NCBI GenBank assembly: GCA_019752375.1
Contig: JAIEMG010000095.1
Span: forward strand, 1 to 42,465
Source: Gemmataceae bacterium
Lineage (GTDB): Bacteria; Planctomycetota; Planctomycetia; Gemmatales; Gemmataceae
Reading direction: 5' to 3'
DNA length: 42,465 nt
Numbering within the stretch: position 1 is the stretch's first letter; the number at the start of each line of letters is the position of its first letter. Below are positions 26,684 through 35,825 of this stretch, one piece after another. The notes beneath the pieces were generated by a model that made no database searches, was not told the origin of the DNA, and saw only the letters and a list, made by a program, of their open reading frames with translations. Position numbers and translations under genes: made by a program.

Positions 26684-27676
26684 ATGAAGAAGTTGATGTT
26701 CCTGCTGGCCGGCCTGGCGTTCCTGGGCATTACCGGCCGTTTTTCCGCACGCGAAATCGAGGCGGACCCTGCCAAGGACTATTACGTCTACAAGGAAGTC
26801 GGTCCCTGGATGGTGTGCGTCACCAGTTACACCGGCGAGGACGCCGCCAAGATGGCGCACGACCTGACGCTGGAAATTCGCCAGAAGTATCAGCTTCCGG
26901 CGTTCATCGTCAATCGCGGCGCGGAAGAACGGCTCAAGGAGCAGGAGCGCATCCGCAGGATCCGCGAGACCTGCCCGGAAGGCGCTCGCATCCGCACCCT
27001 GGCGCACATGGAGGAGCACTTCGCGGTGCTGATCGGCGGCTACAAGGACATGGAAAGCGCCCGCGCTGCCCTCGATGTCATCAAGAAGCTCAAGCCGCCG
27101 GCCGACCGGTTCTGCATCCTGGGCGATCGCGTCGTGCCCGGCACTTCGGAGAAGGGTGAGAAGGGCGTCTGGGTCCAGCAGATCAAGCTGAGCCCGTTCA
27201 CCAACAGCTTCGTGGCGCGCAACCCCACCTTTCCCGCGGAACAGACACAAGACAACAAGCCCGATCCGTTCTTGAAGGAACTGAACCGCGGCGAGAGCCT
27301 GAGCTTGCTCAAGTGCCCGAAGACCTGGACGCTGGCCGTGAAGTCGTTCCAGGGCATGCAAGCGATCCAGCAGTCTGTCCCCGGTGGTAATTCGTTGCTC
27401 GACGTGCTCGGCATGGGCAACAAGACCGGCGAGACACTGAACGCCGGTGCGCTGCAGGCTCATGAACTGGGCGAACTGCTCCGCCGCATGAAGTTCGAGG
27501 CCTACGTTCTGCACACGCGCAACAGCAGCGTGGTCTGCGTGGGCGGGTTCGACAGCAGGAACGACCCGCGCCTGGTTCAAACGCAGCAGACCCTGGCCAA
27601 GCTAAAGTTCGAAGGGGCCCAGCAGAACATGCAGCTTTTCGCCCAGCCTCTGCCGATGGAAGTCCCGAAGCCCTGA
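26684..27676 (+). CDS. Secreted SPOR-like hypothetical protein
   Basis: A 330-residue protein with an N-terminal signal peptide (KKLMFLLAGLAFLGITG). Two segments look like SPOR-type folds: WMVCVTSYTGEDAAKMAHDL with FAVLIGGYKDMESARAAL, and WTLAVKSFQGMQ with FEAYVLHTRNSSVVCVGGFD. The latter end in the strand-'GG'-helix pattern of SPOR domains that bind denuded peptidoglycan, but clear homology is not certain. Gggaggga lies 6 bases before the ATG. Likely periplasmic. It stands between rph and the GTPase gene with its own start region. Confidence 0.75.
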   Translation: MKKLMFLLAGLAFLGITGRFSAREIEADPAKDYYVYKEVGPWMVCVTSYTGEDAAKMAHDLTLEIRQKYQLPAFIVNRGAEERLKEQERIRRIRETCPEGARIRTLAHMEEHFAVLIGGYKDMESARAALDVIKKLKPPADRFCILGDRVVPGTSEKGEKGVWVQQIKLSPFTNSFVARNPTFPAEQTQDNKPDPFLKELNRGESLSLLKCPKTWTLAVKSFQGMQAIQQSVPGGNSLLDVLGMGNKTGETLNAGALQAHELGELLRRMKFEAYVLHTRNSSVVCVGGFDSRNDPRLVQTQQTLAKLKFEGAQQNMQLFAQPLPMEVPKP

Positions 27677-27679
27677 CCG

Positions 27680-27922
27680 TTACCGGCCGAACCAGGCCGT
27701 GACGTGCTGCCGGAGCACGGCGAACAGCTCGTTGTCTTCGTCGCCATGGCAGCCGTGAGCGAACAGCAAGTAGCCGCCAAGCGCCAGGGCGGCAATCCGC
27801 CATCGATAGGGATTTCGCGCAAGACCGGCCCCGGGTGCAAGCGAGGGAATGGAATTTCCCTCCCTCGCACCTCGGGCCGGTTTCATTTTGTCGATGCGCG
27901 TTCGCTCGCAAATCCCATTCAT
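27680..27922 (-). CDS. Possible small membrane protein, 80 aa
   Basis: The ATG at 27922 has gggag 5 bases upstream. The protein ends with a clear helix (WRIAALALGGYLLFAHGCHG) and an acidic/amphipathic tail (DEDNELFAVLRQHVTAWFGR), a plausible one-span membrane peptide. Against it, the middle of the gene overlaps an imperfect inverted repeat of about 57 bases (27823-27881), which suggests partly non-coding sequence. It converges with the SPOR-like gene, 3 bases apart. Confidence 0.42.
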   Translation of the reverse strand: MNGICERTRIDKMKPARGAREGNSIPSLAPGAGLARNPYRWRIAALALGGYLLFAHGCHGDEDNELFAVLRQHVTAWFGR

Positions 27923-27967
27923 CGCATCTCCCACCCGAACATTGCCGACGGCCACCGTGTCCTGCTC

Positions 27968-28021
27968 GTGGGGCCGGCTTCCAGCCGGCCTGACGTATGG
28001 CCGGCTGGAAGCCGGCCCCAC
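27968..28021. repeat. Perfect 23-bp inverted repeat
   Basis: The arms gtggggccggcttccagccggcc (27968-27990) and their exact complement (27999-28021) enclose eight bases. Ccggctggaagccgg is a nested palindrome. It lies about 85 bases upstream of the GTPase start and is similar in style to the hairpins at 38661 and 5538. Confidence 0.85.
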
Positions 28022-28106
28022 AGCAAATGCAAATATGAATCGGCGACAAACGAATTACAATAGGACAGTGCCCGTCCCCGTTGCGCCAATGGCGAGGATG
28101 CTCCCG

Positions 28107-30290
28107 ATGCTGCGCTCCGTTTCCGCTGCCGCCACGCTGGTCGATCGCCTGTGCCGGCCCCAGCGAATCGGCGTTTTTGGCCATCGTGGCGTGGGCAAGT
28201 CCACCCTGCTGACGATGCTCTACCGCGAGGCCGTGGGCGGCCGTTTGCCTGGATTGCGCCTTGCCGCGGCGGACGCGCGGACTGCCGACTACCTTTCCGA
28301 CAAGGTGCTCCAGCTGGAATCCGGCCAACCGTTGCCCGGAACCCTGGCGGAAACCGACCTGCGCTTTCATCTCTATCACGAGGACCGCCGGCTCGAGCTC
28401 CTCGTGAAAGATTACCAGGGCGAACACGTTGAACTCGGCAGGCAGGGCACCGTCCGCGAGTTCCTGCGCGATTGTGATGCCGTCTTGCTCTGCCTGGACC
28501 TGACGACCGTGCCGTCGCCCGCAGAGCGGCTGCGCCGCCAGCAGGAAATCGAGCAGCTCATCGAAGACTACCTGGCCGACGAGCCGCGTCGGCAAATGGA
28601 TCGCCCCGCTGCGCTGGTGCTGACCAAGGCCGACCTGCTCGGCCCCCAATCGAACGACATTGACGCGCTGGCACGTTTGCACTGTGGCATGACCCGTCAC
28701 ACGCTGGAATCGCACTGTCCCAACACGGCACTCTTCGCCGTCAGCAGCCTCGGCGACACGCCTTTGACGCCTGGCGAGTCGGGCACCGGACCACTGCAGC
28801 CGCGGAACCTTGCCGACCCACTGGTCTGGCTGGCGAAGGCACTGCAAGCCCAGGATGAAGCGCGTCTGAAGCACCTCTGGACGCTAGCCGGTGGGCGCCG
28901 TGCTCTTCTGGAACGCGGCATCGCCTGCTTCGCCCAGCGCTATCCCGATGCACCGGCAACGAAAGCGAATGAGCAGCAACTTCGGGAGCTGCGCCGGCAC
29001 CAGCGCCGGCGGCGAATGCTTGGCCTCGCCGCGGCTATCGCGATTGCGCTGGTGGGGATGTGGACCTATGACGCAGTGGGCCAGCGCGATCTCAATCGCT
29101 TCGAAGCCGAGCACGCGGACAACCCGCAAGCCCAGATCGAACAATGGCAGCAGTATCAGGCCTGGCACCCGACCCGCCACCTCTTCGGCAGCCTCACGGC
29201 GGAAGACGAGAAGGGACGATTGGACGAGCTGGCAGCCCAGCTGCGCGAACGCGACCGCGTGTCGCGTCTATCGGAGCTGCGCCGCAAATCGGCGGACCCG
29301 GATGCCGACCCCGAAGCGAGCTGGCGGGAGTTTCAGGACTTCCGCGCCCGTTTTCCCGAAGCGAACGTGGACGGCGACCTGGACCAGTTGCGGGCAGTCA
29401 TCAAGGCCCGGCGCGACGATCAGGTCAAGCAGCGGGCCCAGCGTGCTTACGAGGAGTTGGCCCGGGCCAGCCAGCGCTCCAGCGACCTCAGCGGTCTGGT
29501 CATGCTGACGGATCGCTTCCTGCGCGACCATTCGGGCAGCTTCCTCGAGCCGGAAGTGCGACGCATTCGCGCCGGTGCGGTGCGTCGGCTGGATGAGCAA
29601 GAGATCCAGGCTGCACGGACTTACTCGGCCCAGCAGCCGCTCAACTTCCACACCCGACGTGAACTGTATCAGCGTTACCTGGACCGTCATCCTGGCGGAG
29701 GAACCTTTGCTGACGAAGCTCGCGGCGCGCTCAAAACCATCGACGAGCAGTGGGACAAGCACGACTTCCGCGCCGTCCGCGACCAGTACCTGGCCCATCC
29801 CGGCGATATGCCGGAACTGGTGGCCCAGTGCCGTCGCTATCTCGCGGTACATCCCAAGGGCAAGTTCACCGGGTCCGCTGCGGAGTTGCTGCGTTGGAGC
29901 GAGCGGGTGACTGCCGCGGGCGAGTACAAGGTCGTCCTGCGCGGCGGCGACTTCGAACACAAGATCGCACGCTGGTTTTCGCGCGGGACCAAACTGTCCG
30001 TGGAACTGGAAGTCGGCGGGGTGCGCTACGGGCCCAGCAGCATCGTGGTCAACCGCTATGATCCCGACTGGGATTACGAATTCCCACGCCGCATTCGCTG
30101 GAAGCTGGGCGACCCCGTCACGATTCGCGTGAACGATCATACGTGGAAAGACCGCGTCGTTGTCGAGTTTGCGTCCGCGAGTGGCGACCCGCTGGCAATC
30201 AAGATGCTGAGCGGGGAGAACATGTGCGGAGCGAACCGGATCACGTTCGAGTCCGACTTCGCCATGCCGACAATGCCGAAGATAGAATGA
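28107..30290 (+). CDS. Membrane-anchored P-loop GTPase-like protein with C-terminal repeat/beta domain
   Basis: A protein of about 727 residues. The N-terminal GTPase-like domain has Walker A GHRGVGKST (25-33), a G3-like VKDYQGEHVE, LLCLDLTTVPSPAERL, ALVLTKADLLG (G4, TKAD) and a G5-like AVSSLG. A membrane helix follows at about 303-323 (MLGLAAAIAIALVGMWTYDA). The remaining 400 residues are helical repeats with 'YLxxHPGG' and 'YLAVHPKG' motifs, ending in a beta-rich domain (VVLRGGDFEHKIARWF, SVELEVGGVRYG) of unknown fold. So a cytosolic nucleotide switch is linked to an outer repeat domain. The ATG at 28107 follows gagga by 9 bases; 28035 or 28089 are possible. It sits 37 bases before the GAP1-like gene. 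Confidence 0.8.
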   Translation: MLRSVSAAATLVDRLCRPQRIGVFGHRGVGKSTLLTMLYREAVGGRLPGLRLAAADARTADYLSDKVLQLESGQPLPGTLAETDLRFHLYHEDRRLELLVKDYQGEHVELGRQGTVREFLRDCDAVLLCLDLTTVPSPAERLRRQQEIEQLIEDYLADEPRRQMDRPAALVLTKADLLGPQSNDIDALARLHCGMTRHTLESHCPNTALFAVSSLGDTPLTPGESGTGPLQPRNLADPLVWLAKALQAQDEARLKHLWTLAGGRRALLERGIACFAQRYPDAPATKANEQQLRELRRHQRRRRMLGLAAAIAIALVGMWTYDAVGQRDLNRFEAEHADNPQAQIEQWQQYQAWHPTRHLFGSLTAEDEKGRLDELAAQLRERDRVSRLSELRRKSADPDADPEASWREFQDFRARFPEANVDGDLDQLRAVIKARRDDQVKQRAQRAYEELARASQRSSDLSGLVMLTDRFLRDHSGSFLEPEVRRIRAGAVRRLDEQEIQAARTYSAQQPLNFHTRRELYQRYLDRHPGGGTFADEARGALKTIDEQWDKHDFRAVRDQYLAHPGDMPELVAQCRRYLAVHPKGKFTGSAAELLRWSERVTAAGEYKVVLRGGDFEHKIARWFSRGTKLSVELEVGGVRYGPSSIVVNRYDPDWDYEFPRRIRWKLGDPVTIRVNDHTWKDRVVVEFASASGDPLAIKMLSGENMCGANRITFESDFAMPTMPKIE

Positions 30291-30327
30291 CCGAAGGACT
30301 TCGCGACGAAACGCCATGGACGCGTGA

Positions 30328-31581
30328 ATGACACCCATCCCGATCGAGCATGCGATCTACAGTAATGCCGACAGCGGCGGCTACCGCTTCCTCGCGCGCT
30401 CCCCGGGCTTTCAGGACGACTGGCTGGCCGAGGCGGAGCGCATCTGCACCGGCTTCGGCGAGCGGCCCGCGGGGGTCGCCTGTCCCGCAAGCGTCTTCGC
30501 TCAGCCATTCAGTCTCCACCACGTGGCGATCGTGCAAGTCGCGGACCAAGGCCATGACGACGCCGGCCGACCGGGAGCGCTCGGCTTCTACCTGCTGGTC
30601 GTGCCGCGCCGCGCCTATGGGGACCTGATGGGCGACCCCTTCCAGATCGCCGATCGTTATCCCCCGCCGTGGGAAGCGCGCGGCGACATGCCGACGCTTT
30701 CCTGGCCGGCGGCTCCGTTGCCTGCGCGGACCGTGGCGGAGGTCCAAAAGGTCCTCAGGAATGGCAATAGCGCCACGCTTCTTGGCGGCGCTCAGGCACT
30801 GGTGGACGGCGGCAAACTGGTCTTCGAGCGTTCGGCACCGGACAACGAACTTTTGCGCAATCTGTGGCTGCTGCTGCCCGATACCACGCGCAGCCATCTC
30901 TGGCCCGCCAGCTTTGCGTTCGGCAACGCCCTGCGTTTCGACTGCCTGGCGGTGCCGCGTGCCGACGAGATGACGTACACCAGCTACAGGAACGAGGTGC
31001 AAGCCGGAGACTATCCCGAGGGACGCTATGAGCTGCACCTCCAAATTGCCGTCGAATCGGGCGATCAGCGCGAACTCGATGCCCTTTTTGCCCGGCACAG
31101 CAGCTCGCAGATCTTGAAGCTCGTGGTAATGCTCCTGGTCGTGGTAGGTGTGCTGGCCTTGGTCATGCGGATGCTGACCACGCAGCCGCGGCCCCGACCG
31201 ACGCCAACGCAGGTGGTGAGCACCTACCGGACCGTGCCGCACCTCGAAGCCGACTATCCCAAGATGAGCACGCCGCTGCGCCTGCAAGTGGCTCAAATGC
31301 TTCACGACCTGGCCCACGACCTGGGTGTGCCCGCGCACGGTCCCAAGCCGACCGTTGAAACGCTGCTCGAAGAGATCGACAAGCGCCTGGGCACGCCGGA
31401 CCCGAAGCGCGATCCGGGCCCGCTCAAGGCGCAGAGGCCCGCGGAGCGCCAGCTGCGCGTGCTGCTCTGGAAGCACGACGTTTCGGGCTTCGACGACCTC
31501 CGGCTGAACGAGGCCGAACTGGTCGAACGGCTGCGAAACAAGCTGGTCCCGCCGAAGAAAGCCAACCCACCAAGAGACTGA
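30328..31581 (+). CDS. GAP1-like (GTPase-associated) membrane protein
   Basis: A 417-residue protein. The N-terminus (IEHAIYSNADSGGYRFLARS, then PGFQDDW) matches the 'tyr-ser-aromatic / SPG' opening of GTPase-associated protein 1 N-terminal domains described in predicted prokaryotic conflict systems. FYLLVVPRRAYGDLMGDPFQ and WLLLPDTTRSHLWPASFAFG fit the same fold. One membrane helix lies at about 264-285 (ILKLVVMLLVVVGVLALVMR). The C-terminal 120 residues are charged and helical. It follows the GTPase gene by 37 bases, and the next gene starts 1 base after its stop. I infer that it senses or regulates the GTPase; the family link is from memory of the pattern and not from a search. Confidence 0.7.
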   Translation: MTPIPIEHAIYSNADSGGYRFLARSPGFQDDWLAEAERICTGFGERPAGVACPASVFAQPFSLHHVAIVQVADQGHDDAGRPGALGFYLLVVPRRAYGDLMGDPFQIADRYPPPWEARGDMPTLSWPAAPLPARTVAEVQKVLRNGNSATLLGGAQALVDGGKLVFERSAPDNELLRNLWLLLPDTTRSHLWPASFAFGNALRFDCLAVPRADEMTYTSYRNEVQAGDYPEGRYELHLQIAVESGDQRELDALFARHSSSQILKLVVMLLVVVGVLALVMRMLTTQPRPRPTPTQVVSTYRTVPHLEADYPKMSTPLRLQVAQMLHDLAHDLGVPAHGPKPTVETLLEEIDKRLGTPDPKRDPGPLKAQRPAERQLRVLLWKHDVSGFDDLRLNEAELVERLRNKLVPPKKANPPRD

Positions 31582-31582
31582 C

Positions 31583-32182
31583 GTGGCCGACAAAAGCCAG
31601 GAACGTGTGCTCGTGGTGCCGACGGCCATCTTCCACGACGCTGGTGTCTTTCAGGGCTTCAGCCCGCGCGTGGACTACTACCTGCCCCGTCTGCTGGACT
31701 CCGGTCAGCTGAGCTACCGACCGCGTTCCGAGGCCGAGGACGATCCCACCTCCAAGCAGCTCATTCCGTACGTGGTCTTGCGCTGGCGAGACCAGGTTTT
31801 TCACTACACCCGGGGCAAGGGCGGCGGCGAGCCCCGGCTGCGGGCGCTGCGCTCGATCGGCGTCGGCGGTCACATCAGTGCGGACGACGCGAACCTGTTC
31901 GACAGTCCCTATCGAGAGGCGATGTTCCGCGAAGTGGCCGAGGAAGTGCGCCTGGAAACCGACTACCAGGAGCGGTGCATCGGTCTCATCAACGATGACA
32001 GTTCCGCCGTAGGGCAGGTCCACCTCGGCATCGTCCATGTCTTCGACCTGGCGGAGCCGCAGGTGTTTCGCCGCGAGCAAGTTCTTACGCGGGCTGGCTT
32101 CGCGCCCATCGCGAATCTTCGCCAGGAGCGCGAGGAATTCGAGACCTGGTCGCAGTACGTGCTGGACGTGCTGGCCCCTTGA
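31583..32182 (+). CDS. Nudix-like phosphohydrolase
   Basis: A 199-residue protein starting at GTG one base after the previous stop, so probably translationally coupled. The segment GVGGHISADDANLF...YREAMFREVAEEVRLE carries the core of a Nudix box (REVxEEV) with a longer spacing after the first Gly than the standard GX5EX7REUXEEXGU. The N-terminus VLVVPTAIFHDAGVFQGF and the aromatic-rich beta-strands agree with the Nudix fold. Similar proteins are often labelled 'phosphoesterase'. Substrate unknown; a nucleotide or nucleotide-sugar pyrophosphate is the general expectation. Confidence 0.75.
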   Translation: MADKSQERVLVVPTAIFHDAGVFQGFSPRVDYYLPRLLDSGQLSYRPRSEAEDDPTSKQLIPYVVLRWRDQVFHYTRGKGGGEPRLRALRSIGVGGHISADDANLFDSPYREAMFREVAEEVRLETDYQERCIGLINDDSSAVGQVHLGIVHVFDLAEPQVFRREQVLTRAGFAPIANLRQEREEFETWSQYVLDVLAP

Positions 32183-32291
32183 TCACCATCCATGTTGCCG
32201 GGACGGCACAATCGGCATATTCCCTATCTCAACGGCACCGCACTGCGCTTCGACGTCTTCCCTCCGGCACGCCAAGCGGTACAGTGAACTC

Positions 32292-33113
32292 ATGACACGC
32301 ATGGATCAAATCCTCACCGGCGACTGCGTGAAGCTGCTGGCCGAGCTTCCCGAGGGGACGATCGACCTGGCCTTCGCCGATCCTCCTTTCAACATCGGCT
32401 ACGAGTACGACGTGTACGACGACCGCCGGGCCAAGCGCGACTACCTGGAATGGAGCGACAAGTGGCTGGCCGCCGTGCAGCGCGTGCTAAAGCCGACCGG
32501 CTCGTTCTTCGTCGCCATCGGGGACGAATACGTCGCCGAGCTGAAGGTCCGGCTCGACGCGCTGGGCCTGACGATGCGCAACTGGATCGTTTGGCACTAC
32601 ACCTTCGGCGTCAACTGCACCAAGAAGTTCAATCGCAGCCACGCGCACATCCTTTATTACGTCGTCGATCCGAAGCGATGCACGTTCAATGTCGATGGCA
32701 TCCGCGTGCCGTCGGCCCGGCAGACGACCTATGCCGATCGGCGTGCCAATCCTCGCGGCAAGCTGCCCGACGACACCTGGGTCTTGCGCCCGCAGGAAGA
32801 CGACCGCTTCTTTGGTCCCCAGGACGACACCTGGTACGTGCCGCGCGTTTGCGGCACCTTCAAGGAGCGCACCGGCCACCCGTGCCAGATGCCCGAGGCC
32901 CTGCTGGAACGTATCATTCGCGTGGGCAGCGACCCGGGCGACAGTGTCCTTGACCCGTTTGCCGGCAGTGGCACCACGCTGGCGGTGGCGAAGCGGCTGG
33001 GCCGGCGATACCTCGGCATCGAGTGGTCGGAGCAGTACGCGGAACACGTACGCCAGCGCGTGGACGGTGTGACGCCGGAACTGGCGTTCGACGGTGCGAC
33101 GGCGCTACGCTGA
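32292..33113 (+). CDS. Solitary DNA methyltransferase, beta class (N6-adenine/N4-cytosine type)
   Basis: A 273-residue methyltransferase. The catalytic motif [14 protein letters not shown] comes first and the AdoMet-binding motif [10 protein letters not shown] follows near the end, the order of the beta class. DPPF favours N6-adenine. The target-recognition segment lies between (about 100-200, including [10 protein letters not shown] and [16 protein letters not shown]). No restriction endonuclease is nearby, so it is an orphan methylase, either regulatory or part of a split system. The ATG at 32292 is used; ATG 32301 is equally possible. It starts 109 bases after the Nudix gene and ends 14 bases before the iron exporter. 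Confidence 0.9.
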   Translation: MTRMDQILTGDCVKLLAELPEGTIDLAFADPPFNIGYEYDVYDDRRAKRDYLEWSDKWLAAVQRVLKPTGSFFVAIGDEYVAELKVRLDALGLTMRNWIVWHYTFGVNCTKKFNRSHAHILYYVVDPKRCTFNVDGIRVPSARQTTYADRRANPRGKLPDDTWVLRPQEDDRFFGPQDDTWYVPRVCGTFKERTGHPCQMPEALLERIIRVGSDPGDSVLDPFAGSGTTLAVAKRLGRRYLGIEWSEQYAEHVRQRVDGVTPELAFDGATALR

Positions 33114-33127
33114 AAGAGGCTATCTCC

Positions 33128-34084
33128 ATGCGTCGCTTCAAGGACCTTTCCCCCCAGGAAGTGCTGGCCCTGGCCATCTCGCTGGAAGAGGAAGACGCAC
33201 GCATTTACCAGGAGTTCGCACGCGTGCTCCGGCCGAACTTCCCCAAGGCCGCGACAGAGCTCGACGCCATGCGCGCGGAGGAGGACGGCCACCGTCATCG
33301 GCTCATCGAGCTATTCAAGCGCAAGTTCGGCGAGGAAATTCCCCTGATCCGCCGCAACGACGTGAAGGGCTTCGTCGAACGCCCGTCACCGCATTCGTGG
33401 CGCACGCTGGGCGTGGACGAAATCCGCCGTCGCGTTGACGTGATGGAGTCCGAGACGCGCCAGTTCTACGACCGGGCGCTCGCTTACGTGTCCGATGCCG
33501 ACTTGCGTCAGCTCCTGGGCGACCTGGCCGAGGAGGAGCGGCGTCATGAAGAGATGGCTGCCCACATCGCTCCCGACGCGCAAACGCGGGAGCAGCGGGA
33601 AAGCGAGGAATCCAGCTCGCGCCGATTGTTCATCCTGCAAATCGTGCAGCCGGGCCTGGCGGGCTTGATGGATGGTTCCGTTTCGACGCTGGCGCCGCTC
33701 TTCGCCGCGGCGTTTGCCACCAAGTCGTCGAAGGACGCGTTCCTGGTTGGCCTGGCCGCCGCGGTCGGGGCCGGCATCAGCATGGGCTTTGCGGAAGCGA
33801 TGTCGGACGATGGCAGCCTGTCGGGCCGCGGACGGCCTTTGTTGCGCGGCCTGGCCTGCGGCGGCATGACGTTCCTCGGCGGCATTGGCCATGCACTCCC
33901 CTACTTGATTCCATTCTTCTGGACGGCAACCGCCATCGCGATCGGCGTGGTGATCGTCGAGCTGATCGCGATCGCGTGGATTCGCAATCACTACATGGAC
34001 ACGCCGTTTTTGTCGGCGATGTTCCAGGTGATCGTCGGCGGCGTCCTGGTGTTTCTGACCGGGATCCTGATCGGCAGCTCGTGA
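33128..34084 (+). CDS. Erythrin-VIT1 family iron exporter (MbfA-like)
   Basis: A 318-residue protein with an N-terminal ferritin-like (erythrin) four-helix domain, about 1-150. Metal-ligand motifs there are [38 protein letters not shown] and EEERRHEEM. The C-terminal VIT1 membrane domain spans about 170-318 ([34 protein letters not shown], and three more helices). Characterised relatives (MbfA of Agrobacterium and Bradyrhizobium) are inner-membrane exporters that protect from iron and peroxide. Gaaagagg lies 8 bases before the ATG. It starts 14 bases after the methyltransferase stop, so co-transcription is likely, but functional linkage is unknown. Confidence 0.9.
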   Translation: MRRFKDLSPQEVLALAISLEEEDARIYQEFARVLRPNFPKAATELDAMRAEEDGHRHRLIELFKRKFGEEIPLIRRNDVKGFVERPSPHSWRTLGVDEIRRRVDVMESETRQFYDRALAYVSDADLRQLLGDLAEEERRHEEMAAHIAPDAQTREQRESEESSSRRLFILQIVQPGLAGLMDGSVSTLAPLFAAAFATKSSKDAFLVGLAAAVGAGISMGFAEAMSDDGSLSGRGRPLLRGLACGGMTFLGGIGHALPYLIPFFWTATAIAIGVVIVELIAIAWIRNHYMDTPFLSAMFQVIVGGVLVFLTGILIGSS

Positions 34085-34134
34085 CATCAGTTCCCGTGCG
34101 CCCGCAGCGCAAGCAAGGCGGAACTCAAGGGTTG

Positions 34135-34869
34135 TTAGCCCCCCGACTTGATGACCCCGACATACAGGTTGCCATCGGTGTGCCAGGGGTCGCCGCCGCC
34201 GTTCTTCCCTTCCTTGGTCTTGTGAAAGTTGTCGACGACGTAGCGATCCGCCAGTTCGCCGGTCTTTTCCAGGCATTGAAACAGGTAATCGCGCTCGGCG
34301 TCCACGTTGGCGGCAGTGACGTGCGTGATCTGGCCGGTGGTCTTGCTCAGTCCGACGCGCCGGTCGTAGACCGCGGACCCGACCCAGATCGGACGGCCAT
34401 CGGAATCCACCTTTTCGGTCTGCCAGAAGCGGACGTGATGCCGGTGCCGCGGGTTGTCGCCCACTTCTTGCTCGAAAGCCAGGTCTTCCTGGCGGCCAAA
34501 CAGATACAGGCTGCTGACGGGAGCCGCCGGGTCCGGCCGCTTGAGCACCGAGGCGGCGGCGATTTCCAGGCAACTTTTCAGACTCAACGGATCCGCTGGA
34601 TACCATTGGGAAGCCAGCATGATGCGGACCACCTCGGCTTTCGTGCCGATCAATGCCACGTTGATCGGATCGCCAGGGATGCCGCTGCTGGTGTGGGTGA
34701 TGCCGGGAGTGTCTTCCAGCGACGGATGCTTGTGCACGTGATGCTTCCAAAGGGCTGGCACCACCAGGTAGGTCGCCGCCAGATAAACCGTGAGGATCGC
34801 ACAAGCTCCCACGGCGATCTTTTTGGGGAGGCTCCAGGCCTGAGTCGCGGATGCAGGTGCGGAGGTCAT
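34135..34869 (-). CDS. LssY C-terminal-domain membrane protein
   Basis: A 244-residue protein with one N-terminal membrane helix (about 17-37, IAVGACAILTVYLAATYLVV) and an extracytoplasmic domain of the LssY_C type. Recognisable pieces: PGDPINVALIGTKAEVVRIM, ASQWYPADPLSLKSCL, SSLYLFGRQEDLAFEQEVG, PRHRHHVRFWQ, WVGSAVYDRRVG and THVTAANVDAERDYL. The biochemical role of LssY_C is not established; it often occurs near lipid or envelope genes. Start 34869 is the first Met giving a sensible membrane topology. It converges with the iron exporter, stops 50 bases apart. Confidence 0.8.
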   Translation of the reverse strand: MTSAPASATQAWSLPKKIAVGACAILTVYLAATYLVVPALWKHHVHKHPSLEDTPGITHTSSGIPGDPINVALIGTKAEVVRIMLASQWYPADPLSLKSCLEIAAASVLKRPDPAAPVSSLYLFGRQEDLAFEQEVGDNPRHRHHVRFWQTEKVDSDGRPIWVGSAVYDRRVGLSKTTGQITHVTAANVDAERDYLFQCLEKTGELADRYVVDNFHKTKEGKNGGGDPWHTDGNLYVGVIKSGG

Positions 34870-34997
34870 GCTCTTTCTCGGAATGTGCGGGAGGCGCTCC
34901 AGCCCCTCATGATATGGCAAGCTTCCCACGTCGCCATTAGCAATTTGGGCTGAGCTGCGATACTGGGGGGTCTCGGCCGATCTCGGTAAACGAAGGA

Positions 34998-35046
34998 CCG
35001 CGACGCAAAGGAAAACGCGTTGTTCGCGTTTCCCTTTGCGTCGCGG
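34998..35046 (-). terminator. Stem-loop after the BON-domain gene
   Basis: Two 22-base arms (34998-35019 and 35025-35046) pair with one mismatch around a 5-base loop. It lies 30 bases past the BON gene stop and before the LssY_C gene on the same strand. On the minus strand the sequence after it is tccttcgttta, weakly T-rich. Confidence 0.6.
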
Positions 35047-35075
35047 TTGGGCGGGCAAATGAAGTGTGCCGGATC

Positions 35076-35825
35076 TCACCAGTAGCGCAAGCGCCACCAA
35101 TCGTGACACTGAGCCGTCTTGCCGAACCACCAGTGCCCGTCCACCCACTCGAGCTTGACGGAGCGCCAGCCGAGCGGGACCTTCGGGAACGGATAGGGCG
35201 GCCCGATGAACGGCCAGGACGTATACGGGTACGCGGTCGGGTAGGCGACGCGCGATAGGTTATTGTACGGGGCGTAGGTTGGCCACGCATACGGCGGCAT
35301 GACCGGCGGCGTCAGGGAGTAAGGCGGGCCGTTCGGGCCTGCCGCGGCCTGGAAGATTGGCACCGGTTCCACCGGTCCAGGGTAGCCCATGCCCGGAGGC
35401 GCGGCCACGCCGGCCTCGGGGCCCGTGCGGCGCGGCAACGGCACCGGATCGGCGACCGGCGGCATGGCGGCCTGGACCTGCTGGATCGACTGCATCACCG
35501 CCAGCTGGTCGCGCACCTGCTGCACGCCCGGCACGCCGCGGACAATACGGATGGCTTCGGCTTTCTGCGACGGATCGGCGACCATGCCGGATACGTCCGC
35601 GATGCCGTTCTGAAAGACGACGTCGATCTTGAGGCCAAACAGCCACGCACTCTGACGCAGCTGGCCAGCGATGGCCTCGGCCGTCTTCTGGTTGACGGAT
35701 GGCTCCGCCACGGGCGCCGGGGCCTTCCCCTTGTCGGCGACCCGCGCGGGCTCGGTGGCGGGCAGCGACGAGCTGATCCACAGCCCTGCCGCGGCGGCCA
35801 GCATGAAATGAGAACGCACGGTCAC
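35076..35825 (-). CDS. Exported BON-domain protein
   Basis: A 249-residue protein. The signal peptide covers about residues 1-24 (HFMLAAAAGLWISSSLPA). A BON domain follows (about 48-110: TAEAIAGQLRQSAWLFGLKI, FQNGIADVSGMV, VRGVPGVQQVRDQL). The rest is a Pro/Tyr-rich linker and a Trp-rich end (LEWVDGHWWFGKTAQCHDWW). BON domains bind membranes or peptidoglycan-associated ligands, so an envelope role is likely. The start is GTG at 35825, decided by aaggagg 8 bases upstream. Confidence 0.82.
   Translation of the reverse strand: MTVRSHFMLAAAAGLWISSSLPATEPARVADKGKAPAPVAEPSVNQKTAEAIAGQLRQSAWLFGLKIDVVFQNGIADVSGMVADPSQKAEAIRIVRGVPGVQQVRDQLAVMQSIQQVQAAMPPVADPVPLPRRTGPEAGVAAPPGMGYPGPVEPVPIFQAAAGPNGPPYSLTPPVMPPYAWPTYAPYNNLSRVAYPTAYPYTSWPFIGPPYPFPKVPLGWRSVKLEWVDGHWWFGKTAQCHDWWRLRYW

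Noticed and set aside
34870..35148. Longer N-terminus for the LssY_C protein
   Set aside because: The added residues are Arg/Ser-rich, cross the BON-gene terminator hairpin and remove the natural N-terminal membrane anchor.
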